From CAYRGQ01 sp964444885 (GTDB lineage: Bacteria; Bacteroidota; Bacteroidia; Sphingobacteriales; Sphingobacteriaceae): a stretch of DNA of 64,000 bases. Numbering within the stretch: the first letter of the stretch is position 1; each line of letters opens with the position of its first letter. Positions 35,780 through 44,969 of this stretch are shown piece after piece. Made by a program: the position numbers and the translations under genes. The stretch spans positions 25,358-89,357 of the forward strand of contig CAYUIZ010000004.1 of the NCBI GenBank assembly GCA_964444885.1, given 5' to 3'. The notes beneath the pieces are model-generated. The model saw only the letters and a list, made by a program, of their open reading frames with translations, had not been told where the DNA came from and did no database searches.

Positions 35780-36842
35780 GATGCGGAGCTTGCTGCTTGT
35801 TGTTGTGTTTTTCACCTGCTCGTTGCAGGCGGGCGCGCAGTTGCGCTTTCAAGTGTATAGCGGTGGCTATTTTAATGTCACGGATTACGCTGGATTCGCT
35901 ACGCCCCCTGGTGGGCATCAATTCCATTTTCTTTACAGCGGAAGACAGATTCACGTCGAGAACTGGCGGGTGACCGCCCGGGTAAACGGCTCGATCCGGC
36001 CCGTGTCCGGTCAAAATGTATCCGGGCAGCCATTTCCAGCGGCGAAAGTCGCGTTTCGTTTCACTCACGATAGCGGCAACAGCCCGACGCTGGTCGAGAT
36101 CGGTGCGCCGACAACGCCCATTCCCCTGGTGCAGAACGGCGAAACACCGCTCATCCCGCAGTCCAAGGCACCCATCACATACCAAAGCCAAAACGAGGGC
36201 TACATGCAGTTCCATTTGTTTTTTGTTGTCGATATCGCTGGCGGAGCCTACCTTGACCAATTCAAAAACAGAGCGGCCTACCAGCCCATTGTCTATGCGC
36301 TGCCCATCACCTTTACCTTCTACAGCCAGGATGGCCTGGTCTTGGGATATCAAGACGTGACGTATCAGATACAGATCAACCAGAATCTATCCGGAAGTCC
36401 GGCCATTGAGCCCCAATACGGCATTGAGGTGCTCGGTACGGCACGCGATGCACGGTTGGAACTGTCCGATATCGCCAACTATATGGAAGGTGCATCCGTA
36501 CTGTACACGGATGGACTGAAAATCAATGCCAACACCGGCTATGTGATTACAGCAAGGGCTTTGGGAGCCGACATGCAGGCCGTTTCAGGTGGTACGGCCA
36601 CCTTGCCTGTCGAGGTGGTACAACTCCAATTGCTGCCGGGGAGCGATCCACCGCAGGCCGGTAATTATACCGGTATTTCCCTTGCGGACCAGTACCAGCC
36701 GTTGTTCAATGGTCCAGTAGGGCGCGAGCGCCCGCAGCTGTTCCATATTGTGTACCGCACGGCGGGTGGTGACGAGCGCTTGCTTCGGGCGCGAAGTGGC
36801 GTGTATACCACGACGGTATTGTACCAGCTCATCCCCCAATAG
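35769..36842 (+). CDS. Two-domain adhesin-like secreted protein with C-terminal pilin-like domain
   Basis: 357 residues from ATG 35769 (or ATG 35781); the frame extends upstream to 35562 inside the chaperone gene but a signal peptide (RSLLLVVVFFTCSLQAGAQ) fixes the start. Residues about 22-210 form one beta-rich domain (QVYSGGYFNVTDYAGF, then VTARVNGSIRP). Residues about 215-357 resemble the pilin-like protein at 34183: LSDIANYMEGASVLYTDGLK against TVEDYQNGVSYTTDNGHLQ, then GYVITARALGAD against GYKIYVKSSSRD, and a final strand YTTTVLYQLIPQ. A binding domain joined to a pilin domain is the design of tip adhesins such as FimH and PapG. That role is inferred; no ligand can be named. Confidence 0.72.
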   Translation: MPIRMRSLLLVVVFFTCSLQAGAQLRFQVYSGGYFNVTDYAGFATPPGGHQFHFLYSGRQIHVENWRVTARVNGSIRPVSGQNVSGQPFPAAKVAFRFTHDSGNSPTLVEIGAPTTPIPLVQNGETPLIPQSKAPITYQSQNEGYMQFHLFFVVDIAGGAYLDQFKNRAAYQPIVYALPITFTFYSQDGLVLGYQDVTYQIQINQNLSGSPAIEPQYGIEVLGTARDARLELSDIANYMEGASVLYTDGLKINANTGYVITARALGADMQAVSGGTATLPVEVVQLQLLPGSDPPQAGNYTGISLADQYQPLFNGPVGRERPQLFHIVYRTAGGDERLLRARSGVYTTTVLYQLIPQ

Positions 36843-36853
36843 GAGATCAGTAT

Positions 36854-39721
36854 ATGCAGTTTTTGCGTCTGTTTTCTTTCATGATTTGCGGATTGCTGGT
36901 GGGTAGCCTGCTCGTGGTCGAGGACGCGTTGGCCGTCCCAATGCCTTCCTGGCAGGACGGGGACTTGTCCCTACGCGTGGACGTTGGCGGCGCTGATGTT
37001 TCCAATGGGGAAATCGTTGGGATGACGCTCGCCCTGGCCAACGCTGGAGCCGATTCCGTCCATGCGCGCTTACAATTCAGTGTGCCGTCGGGTCTTACGG
37101 TATTGGGTAACGCTTCCCCGCTCGTGAAGTTGGGCGGCGACGGGAAACTGTTCCTGCCCATCAAGCTGCAGGTGGCGTCGGATGCGCCGGCGGGGACGCA
37201 TGAGCTCGCTATACGGGCTTTTTCAGCAAATGGGGAGCTGCTCGCCACGACGGCGGTAGCGGTCAACGTGCAGCCCAAGCGAGCGGTGTGGCTCCAGCCC
37301 CTGAGCACCCAGGAACTCATGCGTCATGTCGGTGACTCGGTGTCTGTCCGCATCGCGGTGCGCAACACCGGCAATACGAGCGAGCACGTTAAACTCCTCG
37401 CATCGTATCCCGACCCGGGTGGCGGACGCCGATTTGCCAGCCTCGAGTTCCCCCTGGTTGCTGCGTCCGATTCAACGGTTTCCTTTCGGTTTATTGTCGA
37501 CCGGTATCTCTTGTCCCAAGAGCATTTTGCCGTTTACTTGACGGGTTTGTACGCCAACGACGAAGTATTTGGCAATGCCTTGGTTACTATCCAAAACGCG
37601 GCGGCCGATCGCCGCTATACCAGCCCCTTGGTGACGCCGCCCAATTGGGATGCCTACCAGACCAATCGGGTGACTTTGATGGTGCGCAATCCGGCTATGA
37701 CCACACAATCCATGCAATTGGACGGCCGGGGTACCTACGCGATGGGGCAGGGCGAGCTCAACTTTAACGTGTTTGCCTATCAATGGGGAGAATTGAACCG
37801 CCAGCCTGTATTGCACAATACGTGGGTCGGCTACGAAACTGACCGCATGGCAATTACCGTCGGTAACATCAGCGAGAGCCTCGAAACCTATGTTTACGGT
37901 CGTGGCGGCCAGGTCCGGTTTTCGGATACGCAACAGGGCGAACACATCGAATTTGGCGTGGTCGAACGCACATTCGACTTGCTCGGTTCGGATTACCGGC
38001 CTAACCTGCACAATGGCTACACGGCTTATTTCCGCACGAGGTTGGGCGAGGGACAGCCTAACCGGAAGCGTTATACGGGGACAGCGGTCTACGAGCGATT
38101 GCCCCGCGAAAACAGCGAAAGCATGCTGTATATGAGTTCATTTGACCTGTGGCCACAGCGGATGGCCAACCGCATTCAGGTAACCGCCGATTTCGGCCCG
38201 GGCCTGACCCGCCCCCTGCGGGGAACGGGCCGGGATGACGATTACAAGCCTTCGCTCGCCGCGGGCTTGCAGGTGCATGCGCGTGCGGGTAGCTTTGCCG
38301 TCAGCAGCACCAATTATTACAGTACGGCCTATTACCCCGGCATTCGGCGCGGCGCCCTGCAGCTTAACCAGCGCGTCAGCCGTGCCTTTCGGCGTGCCAA
38401 TGTATGGGCAGGGTATAGCTTGTACGAATATGCACCCCAGTATTTCGAGCAGCAGCCGTTTCTTCACAATCGGTTTTTGGTTTCGAGGGCCGAGTTGGGC
38501 CTGTCCCTGCCGGTCAGCGATTTTACCAGCTTGTCCCTTACGCCCCTGCACGAATACGAAAGCGGACACTATGTTTTTGGCGGAGCCGGTGACGGGGACC
38601 CGGCCGTAGCCATGCATGCGTACCGGCTCGGCACCGGACTCAATTGGCGAGGGCGCAATTACAAGCAATCCGGTTACCTGACGTTGGAGAATGGCATCCT
38701 GAACGCGTCCTTGCTCGGGAAGCCGACTTGGCAGGGCCGCCTGAACCTTTCGTACAGCTACGATTGGTTAACTATTAACGCCAATTTGCAACGGGGCAGC
38801 TTTACCTTGATGGAGCTGGCCAATAATTGGTACTTCCAGCGCGATGAAGTTTTTCGCATAGGGATGTCCGTGGCGGGACGGAAAGTTTTCTTTCGCAATA
38901 AGCTGCGTACGGACGCGGGCCTGAGTTATTATCGCGATAGCTTTTCGGGCGAGAACTGGACGGGTACCGCGCGCGTGCAGTACGCCGTGGCTCGGCAAAC
39001 AAGCCTGTTTGCTTACGGCCAGATGTACCACTACGGCAACGCGTACTACCGCAGCATGTTTAACGCCAACATACAGTTGGGCGTACAGCAAGGTTTGCCC
39101 GCGCGAAATGCCCTTAAAGCACCCAAAAAAGGTAATATCGAGCTGCGTATTTATCACGACCACAACCGCAACGGACAATATGACGAAGGCGATACCCCGG
39201 CAAGCAACGCAATGGTGATGATCGGCGGCACGCTGTTCATAGCCGATGCCGCCGGAGAAGTACGGTACCGAGGCGTTCCCTACGGCCCGCAGCGTGTCAG
39301 TGTGCCCGTGCAGCAGGGCTGGTACGCCCAAGGCATCGAATTCCAGGTAGACCGAAAGCGAGTGCAGGCCAACGTTCCCTTGCAGCAAGCCGGCACGGTC
39401 GAAGGACGTATCCGGTTTGAGTTTGACCAGCGGCTGAGTTACGACACCAATACGACACTAGGGGGTTATGTCGTGACGGCCACAAGCACTTCGGGCTTGA
39501 CGACACGCACGATTACGGATGCTGAAGGGCGTTATACCCTGTTTCTTCCAGCGGGTGATTATGAAATCAGCCTTTTGGAAAGCAAGATGCCACAGCACGT
39601 GTATCCGGCCTCGCCGGTCCAACTGCTGACCGTGCGGCCGCACGAACAGAATGCAGGCCCTGCCTTTGTGTTAAACGTGGCGGAACGCGAGGTTGAGATC
39701 AAGCGGTTTACAAGCCCCTAA
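36854..39721 (+). CDS. Usher-like outer-membrane barrel protein with flanking Ig-like domains
   Basis: 955 residues with a signal peptide. Two Ig/NEW3-like domains come first (about 30-125 and 130-245, with VGMTLALANAGADS and VSVRIAVRNTGNTSEHVKL). About 255-755 is a long series of alternating, aromatic-rich strands (GYTAYFRTRLGEG, LNLSYSYDWLTINANLQRG, ARVQYAVARQTSLFAYGQ) as in a large outer-membrane barrel. From about 760 an SdrD_B-like domain (IELRIYHDHNRNGQYDEGDT) and a CarboxypepD_reg-like domain (TRTITDAEGRYTLFLPAGDY) end the protein. It starts 11 bp after the adhesin-like gene. Classical ushers likewise have a large barrel with small periplasmic domains at both ends, so a secretion or anchoring pore for the fibre is proposed. 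No FimD-type motif was recognised, so the usher role is inference. Confidence 0.68.
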   Translation: MQFLRLFSFMICGLLVGSLLVVEDALAVPMPSWQDGDLSLRVDVGGADVSNGEIVGMTLALANAGADSVHARLQFSVPSGLTVLGNASPLVKLGGDGKLFLPIKLQVASDAPAGTHELAIRAFSANGELLATTAVAVNVQPKRAVWLQPLSTQELMRHVGDSVSVRIAVRNTGNTSEHVKLLASYPDPGGGRRFASLEFPLVAASDSTVSFRFIVDRYLLSQEHFAVYLTGLYANDEVFGNALVTIQNAAADRRYTSPLVTPPNWDAYQTNRVTLMVRNPAMTTQSMQLDGRGTYAMGQGELNFNVFAYQWGELNRQPVLHNTWVGYETDRMAITVGNISESLETYVYGRGGQVRFSDTQQGEHIEFGVVERTFDLLGSDYRPNLHNGYTAYFRTRLGEGQPNRKRYTGTAVYERLPRENSESMLYMSSFDLWPQRMANRIQVTADFGPGLTRPLRGTGRDDDYKPSLAAGLQVHARAGSFAVSSTNYYSTAYYPGIRRGALQLNQRVSRAFRRANVWAGYSLYEYAPQYFEQQPFLHNRFLVSRAELGLSLPVSDFTSLSLTPLHEYESGHYVFGGAGDGDPAVAMHAYRLGTGLNWRGRNYKQSGYLTLENGILNASLLGKPTWQGRLNLSYSYDWLTINANLQRGSFTLMELANNWYFQRDEVFRIGMSVAGRKVFFRNKLRTDAGLSYYRDSFSGENWTGTARVQYAVARQTSLFAYGQMYHYGNAYYRSMFNANIQLGVQQGLPARNALKAPKKGNIELRIYHDHNRNGQYDEGDTPASNAMVMIGGTLFIADAAGEVRYRGVPYGPQRVSVPVQQGWYAQGIEFQVDRKRVQANVPLQQAGTVEGRIRFEFDQRLSYDTNTTLGGYVVTATSTSGLTTRTITDAEGRYTLFLPAGDYEISLLESKMPQHVYPASPVQLLTVRPHEQNAGPAFVLNVAEREVEIKRFTSP

Positions 39722-39760
39722 AGCCAATAGGCCGCGCACCAGTAGACGGGTAGGATGCCC

Positions 39761-40276
39761 CTATTGCTCGAATGCGGGTACGAAGTTCATCGATAATGAG
39801 TTGACGCAGTGGCGGGTGTTCTTGGCGGTGAAGCCCTCGCCCTCGAAAACGTGGCCCAGGTGGCCACGGCAAGCGGCACAGACAATTTCGGTGCGGCGAC
39901 CGTCCGCGTCTGGCACGCGGAGGACTGCACCCTTAATCTCGTCGTCAAAGCTCGGCCAGCCGCAATGCGATTCAAACTTGTCAGCAGACCGGTACAGCGC
40001 GGCGTCACAGCGCTTGCACGTATAGGTGCCGGCGGCCTTATTATCGAGCAATGCGCCCGTAAAGGGATGCTCGGTGCCCTTGTGTACGATGATATATTCT
40101 TCTTCGGGTGTAAGCTTATTGTATTTCGTTGAGTCTGCCATGTCTAAGTTTTTTAAGGCAATATGCGCCTGCGGAAGTGTGTCCCGGTTTTTTGCTGCCG
40201 GTTGCGCACAGGCAACCACTATCCAGAAGGACAGTACTGTCCATACAAGTGCCGTTGACCGCTGTGCGAATTCCAT
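39761..40276 (-). CDS. msrB: Peptide-methionine (R)-S-oxide reductase, exported form
   Basis: 171 residues. An N-terminal hydrophobic signal with AC near residue 23 suggests export, possibly as a lipoprotein. The MsrB domain has the two zinc pairs (CKRC and CAAC) and the catalytic RHCVNSLSMNF block, with the substrate-contacting CGWPSF. It reduces methionine-R-sulfoxide in proteins with electrons from a thiol system. Convergent with the usher-like gene. Confidence 0.96.
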   Translation of the reverse strand: MEFAQRSTALVWTVLSFWIVVACAQPAAKNRDTLPQAHIALKNLDMADSTKYNKLTPEEEYIIVHKGTEHPFTGALLDNKAAGTYTCKRCDAALYRSADKFESHCGWPSFDDEIKGAVLRVPDADGRRTEIVCAACRGHLGHVFEGEGFTAKNTRHCVNSLSMNFVPAFEQ

Positions 40277-40544
40277 ACCCCTAATTTAACAACAAAAGTT
40301 GGTTTCCGCAAACGCTGCAATGTGGCTGCGAAGCCGTACGCGGGTAAACGGGCAAGACGGTTAGTAGGATTTTTCGATCATCGTGTGTTTTTAGCGGGAT
40401 TTTTACGCCTTGTCGGCATCGCCAAATCGCGAAGTACCATCGTTCGCGTTCCAGCTGGGGTGGGGGCTGGGTGGCAGGGAGGTCCACACGTTGCTGAATT
40501 TGCTCGTTAAGGCGGGCCATTGGCTGAGTCCATTAGGAATCAAT

Positions 40545-40644
40545 NNNNNNNNNNNNNNNNNNNNNNNNNNNNNNNNNNNNNNNNNNNNNNNNNNNNNNNN
40601 NNNNNNNNNNNNNNNNNNNNNNNNNNNNNNNNNNNNNNNNNNNN
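40545..40644. other. Scaffold gap (100 N), size unknown
   Basis: Exactly 100 N. The flanks share no sequence, unlike the gap at 58835, so real sequence is missing here. Confidence 0.95.
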
Positions 40645-40645
40645 G

Positions 40646-40738
40646 TGGTTGGCAACGGGCTATAGCAGCACGGATGATTTTGTCAAATCGGTAACCCGCA
40701 ATCCCCGCTTGACGAAATACGGAAACGATCCAAAATAA
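40646..40738 (+). CDS. Possible C-terminal fragment of a protein lost in the gap
   Basis: From the right edge of the gap one frame runs 30 codons to TAA 40736-40738, ending TRNPRLTKYGNDPK. Composition looks like protein rather than noise, and the frame on the left of the gap does not supply a convincing beginning. Not recognised; it may be the tail of a gene inside the gap. Confidence 0.25.
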   Translation, partial: WLATGYSSTDDFVKSVTRNPRLTKYGNDPK

Positions 40739-40837
40739 TGGATAGGAAAGCGTATTGGCTGATTTTGCAATCAATTTAGAACGATTATAAATTATCAAAT
40801 TCAGTCATGAAAATGTCAACCATCCACTAATAAGTTA

Positions 40838-40845
40838 TACTTTTG
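40838..40845 (+). promoter_or_regulatory. Bacteroidota-type -7 promoter box of the act operon
   Basis: TACTTTTG is a perfect TAnnTTTG match 91 bp before the actA start, identical in sequence to the box before the pilin-like gene. No TTTG at the -33 spacing. Likely main promoter of the ACIII genes. Confidence 0.6.
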
Positions 40846-40935
40846 TTGCGAAATAAAAGCTGGGCGGGTATTCCAGTGTCCGCTCTATTGATCCAAGCTT
40901 GTTTTGTCTTACTAAACAGTAAAAGTGCTATATAT

Positions 40936-42222
40936 ATGAGAAATGTCTCATTGTCTATTGAAAACATCGTGAAATCAATTGCCGTGGTTGCGGCGTTGTT
41001 TTTCACGATTTCCAGTTCACATGCGCAGAACGCTAATGAAGGGGCGACGTTATTCCGCGCCAACTGTTCGAGCTGTCACCGTGTGTATGGCAACCTAACC
41101 GGTCCCGAGCTGGCGGGCATGAGTGAGCGTCGCGAGCAAGATTGGCTGGTAAGTTGGATTAAGAATGCTCCAGCGATGATTGCCGCTGGCGATCCGCTTG
41201 CCTTAGAGTTAGATGCTGCGTACCCGACGGCGATGATGACGGCATTTCCCATGTTGTCTGACGACGATGTACTGAACATCATTGCTTACGTTCAGTCTGA
41301 AGAGGAGAAAAAAGCGGCGGCTGATGCAGGCGGTGGACCAAGTGGCGCAGCGGCGTCAGGTGGTGCACCTAGCGGGGACGCAAGCAATTTCATGCTGTTC
41401 GGCGTCATTCTCGTGATCGGGCTGGTCTGTGTCATTATCTACGTGCTCAACCGCGTGATCCGTACATTGGAACGGGTGATTGAGACGAATAAAGATGTGG
41501 TGCTCGCCGCGCCTACGGCCACCGAAACCAGGTCAAACTTTGGCGTTACCGTTCGCCGGATGCTGAAAAACAAGAAATTGGTGTTCTTCCTCGTGTTGTT
41601 CCTCGTTGCATTCCTCGGGTCAGCCGGATGGAAGACCCTGTGGAACGTTGGTGTGCACGACGGATACATGCCTGTACAGCCTATCAAGTTCTCCCACCAG
41701 TTGCATGCCGGTGTCAACCAAATTGACTGCCAGTACTGCCACGGCGGGGCCTATAAGTCGCAAAACGCGTCCATCCCGTCGGCTAACGTGTGTATGAACT
41801 GCCATACAGCGGTAACCGGTATGGACCAATACGGTGGTGAAGTGTCGCCAGAGATTGCCAAAATCTACCGGGCGCTCGATTATAACCCCGAAACAGGCGA
41901 GTACGGCCAGAATACGAAACCCATCGAATGGGTACGTATCCACAACTTGCCAGACTTTGCTTACTTCAACCACTCACAGCACGTCGTGGTAGCTGGCGTA
42001 GAATGCCAGACTTGCCACGGACCGGTAGAGACGATGGAAGAAGTGTACCAGTTCTCGCCACTGACGATGAAGTGGTGTGTGGACTGCCACCAAGAGACCG
42101 AAGTCAACCACGACAACGCATACTACGAGCAACTGATTGTTGCGCACGAAAAATTGAAGAAAGGCGAGAAGCTAACAGCAGCCATGATCGGCGGCCTGGA
42201 GTGTGGCAAGTGCCACTATTAG
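40936..42222 (+). CDS. actA: Alternative complex III subunit A, six-heme form
   Basis: 428 residues from ATG 40936, chosen over the TTG frame start 40843 because a signal peptide begins here (MRNVSLSIEN...SSHAQ). Six CXXCH heme sites: 44 (CSSCH), 265 (CQYCH), 286 (CMNCH), 357 (CQTCH), 381 (CVDCH) and 423 (CGKCH). The first is in a separate cytochrome c domain (about 30-125), followed by a Gly/Ala/Ser-rich linker, two transmembrane helices (about 152-175 and 213-233) and the five-heme ActA domain. ACIII passes electrons from quinol to cytochrome c or directly to the oxidase. Canonical ActA has five hemes; the extra N-terminal domain may be the shuttle toward cytochrome oxidase encoded downstream. 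Confidence 0.92.
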   Translation: MRNVSLSIENIVKSIAVVAALFFTISSSHAQNANEGATLFRANCSSCHRVYGNLTGPELAGMSERREQDWLVSWIKNAPAMIAAGDPLALELDAAYPTAMMTAFPMLSDDDVLNIIAYVQSEEEKKAAADAGGGPSGAAASGGAPSGDASNFMLFGVILVIGLVCVIIYVLNRVIRTLERVIETNKDVVLAAPTATETRSNFGVTVRRMLKNKKLVFFLVLFLVAFLGSAGWKTLWNVGVHDGYMPVQPIKFSHQLHAGVNQIDCQYCHGGAYKSQNASIPSANVCMNCHTAVTGMDQYGGEVSPEIAKIYRALDYNPETGEYGQNTKPIEWVRIHNLPDFAYFNHSQHVVVAGVECQTCHGPVETMEEVYQFSPLTMKWCVDCHQETEVNHDNAYYEQLIVAHEKLKKGEKLTAAMIGGLECGKCHY

Positions 42223-42273
42223 TCGATTGTCAGTTAATGTCAGAAAGACGCAATATATTATATACTAGCTTAA

Positions 42274-44947
42274 ATGGATAGCAATAAGAAATATTGGAAG
42301 GGATTGGAGGAGTTGCAACAGACCCCCGCTTTCGTCGAAAGCAGCAAGGGTGAATTTGCCGAAACCATTCCTGTGGAAGATGTGTTGAACGAAGCCGGCT
42401 TGAGTACCAAGGCGCCTCGGCGCGACTTCCTCAAAGCCTTGGGCTTCGGACTAGGCGCGGTAACCCTTGCCGCGTGCAACCGTACCCCCGTGCACAAAGC
42501 CGTTCCATACCTGATCAAGCCGGAAGAAATCACGCCTGGCGTGCCTAACTTCTACGCCTCCAGCTACAATGGGCAGAGTATTTTGGTGCGTACGCGCGAA
42601 GGACGCCCCATCTTGTTGGAAGCCAACCCGCAAGCGATTGGCGTGAACCGCGGAACCGATGCGGCTACGCAGGCGTCCATCCTCGATCTCTATGATATGT
42701 CTAAGCTCCAGGATCCCAAGCTGGGCGGCGAGACCGTGACATGGGATGCGCTAGACACGCAGGTAATCGGGCACTTGGAGGCTGCTACTGCCGATGGCAA
42801 GCAAATCCGAATTATTGCCGGTTCCATTAATAGCCCCTCGAAACTGCGGGTGATCGAGCAATTTAAAGCAAAATATCCGACTGCTGAACTCATTGAAGTT
42901 GACGCAGTTTCCTATACAGGCATCATCCGCGCCAATGCCAATAGCTTTGGCAAAGCTGCCGTGCCTCACTACCGTTTTGATGCAGCTGACGTGATCGTGA
43001 GCGTAGGCGCCGACTTCCTCGGTACTTGGCTGAACGGCGAAGAACACACGCAACAGTACGCCCTCAACCGGGATTACAAATCCCTCGAAAAAGGCAAAAT
43101 GTCGCGTCACATCCAGTTTGAGGCTGGACTCAGCATGACAGGTACCAACGCGGACGCCCGCATCGCGGTGAAGCCTTCGGAAGAAGGGCCATTGCTGATC
43201 TCGCTTTACAACGCGGTGACCGGAAGCAATTTGGCGGGTGGATTGACCACCAATGCCAAAGCGGAAACGGCATTGAAGCTTGTCGCTCAGGAACTAAGCA
43301 ATTCCCAAGGTCGTGCGCTGGTTGTATCCGGATCCAACGACGTGGCTATCCAAGAGCTGACGAACGCCATCAACGTGGCTCTGGGAAGCTATGGTGCCAC
43401 CATCGATTTGGATAACGCCACCTACCACTACAAAGGTGACGATGCCAAGTTCGAAGAGTTCCTGACGGCTGCGAAGTCGGGCTTGGTCGACGTGGCGTTT
43501 TTCCTCAACAGCAACCCGCTGTATGACTACTACGACGTGGACTCGGTACGCGAGGCCTTGGGCAAAATCAAGTTCAAGCTGTCATTTGCCGATCGGGAAG
43601 ACGAAACGGCATCCGAACTGGACGCGATTGCGCCTGATAGCAATTTCCTCGAGTCTTGGGGCGATGCCAATCCTAGGGAAGGCTACTATACGATTGTTCA
43701 GCCAACAATCAATCCCGTGTTTAACACCCGCCAAGCGGCGCAAAGCNNNNNNNNNNNNNNNNNNNNNNNNNNNNNNNNNNNNNNNNNNNNNNNNNNNNNN
43801 NNNNNNNNNNNNNNNNNNNNNNNNNNNNNNNNNNNNNNNNNNNNNNCCCGGACAAGCAATGGGTACGGTATCGATCGCCGTGGGCTACGGTCGCACGAAG
43901 GCTGGAAAAGCCGGTAACGGTGTGGGCAAGAACGCATTCCCCTTGGCTAAGAAGGTGAATGGAACCGTTCAGTTCTACACGACAGCTACGCTGAGCAAGG
44001 CCTCCGGTACGTACGAACTGGCCCAGACTCAAACGCACCACACCATTGAAGGACGGAACATCGTTCGCGAAACGACCTTCGAGAAATACAAAGAGAACCC
44101 TGCGCACAACGCCGGACGTTTCATCGATAGCCACAAGACGTATGACCTGTGGAACAAGTATGAGCAGCCAGGCCACCGCTGGGTAATGGCGATTGACTTG
44201 AACGCCTGTACGGGTTGCGGATCTTGTATCGTCGCTTGTAACATCGAAAACAACATTCCGGTGGTAGGACGCGACGAAGTGCGCCGCCGCCGTGAGATGC
44301 ACTGGCTGCGTATCGACCGTTACTACTCCATCGAGCAGGGCGGCACCGCGTACACGACGGAGTCCGATATCAAGAACCTAGAAGACTACGAGAACGTATC
44401 CGTCGTACACCAGCCGATGATGTGCCAGCACTGCGACCACGCACCTTGCGAAACGGTTTGTCCGGTTTTGGCAACCGTGCACTCGTCAGAAGGGTTGAAC
44501 CACATGGCGTATAACCGCTGCTTCGGAACCCGCTATTGCGCGAACAACTGTCCGTACAAAGTGCGCCGTTTCAACTGGTTCAACTACTGGAACGACTCCC
44601 GTTTTGACAATTACCTAAACAACGAGTTTACGCAATTGGTATTGAACCCGGACGTGACTTCCCGCTCACGCGGTGTGATGGAGAAATGCTCGATGTGTAT
44701 CCAACGTATCCAAGCCGGTAAGCTGAAAGCAAAAATGGAGAACCGTCCGCTGGCAGAAAGCGATGTCAAGATGGCCTGCCAGTCAGCTTGCTCGGCCAAT
44801 GCAATCATCTTCGGCGATGCCAATGATCCGAATTCGGAAGTATCGAAAGCGTTGCGTAACGAGCGGGTGTACTACGTACTGGAAGAGATCAACGTACAGC
44901 CAGGTACCGGTTACATGACCAAAGTGAGAAATACATTTGGGGCTTAA
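42274..44947 (+). CDS. actB: Alternative complex III subunit B (iron-sulfur/molybdoenzyme-like), split by scaffold gap
   Basis: Left part 42274-43746 (491 residues) starts with a Tat-type signal and lipobox (RRDFLKALGFGLGAVTLAAC) and is the molybdopterin-oxidoreductase-like region without cofactor. Right part 43847-44947 (about 366 residues) has the cluster-binding half: CTGCGSCIVAC, CQHCDHAPCETVC, CFGTRYCANNC (one cysteine short, as for a 3Fe-4S site) and CSMC...CQSAC. The two parts lie in different phases across the 100 N, so the real gap is not 100 bp; compared with about 1000 residues for usual ActB, roughly 150 residues may be missing. This subunit wires quinol oxidation to the hemes of ActA. 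The split is an assembly effect, not a pseudogene. Confidence 0.92.
43747..43846. other. Scaffold gap (100 N) inside actB
   Basis: Placeholder of 100 N with no shared flank sequence. Reading phase differs on the two sides, which shows the true length is not 100. Confidence 0.95.
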
Positions 44948-44969
44948 ATTCTATTCGAAATACTAAACT

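Larger units (their letters stand above)
40277..40935. other. Gene-poor interval with a scaffold gap
   Basis: 659 bp between msrB and actA including 100 N (40545-40644). The left part (40277-40544) has no convincing frame on either strand. The right part begins with a short open frame described separately, then an AT-rich promoter region from about 40750. Confidence 0.5.

Noticed and set aside
32662..39721. Type V (FimA/Mfa1) pilus of Bacteroidales
   Set aside because: The subunits have Sec signals without a lipobox cysteine, and a PapD-like chaperone and large barrel are present, which type V pili do not need.
40403..40798. Minus-strand frame spanning the first N-gap
   Set aside because: Continuity depends on unknown bases, and neither half looks like protein.
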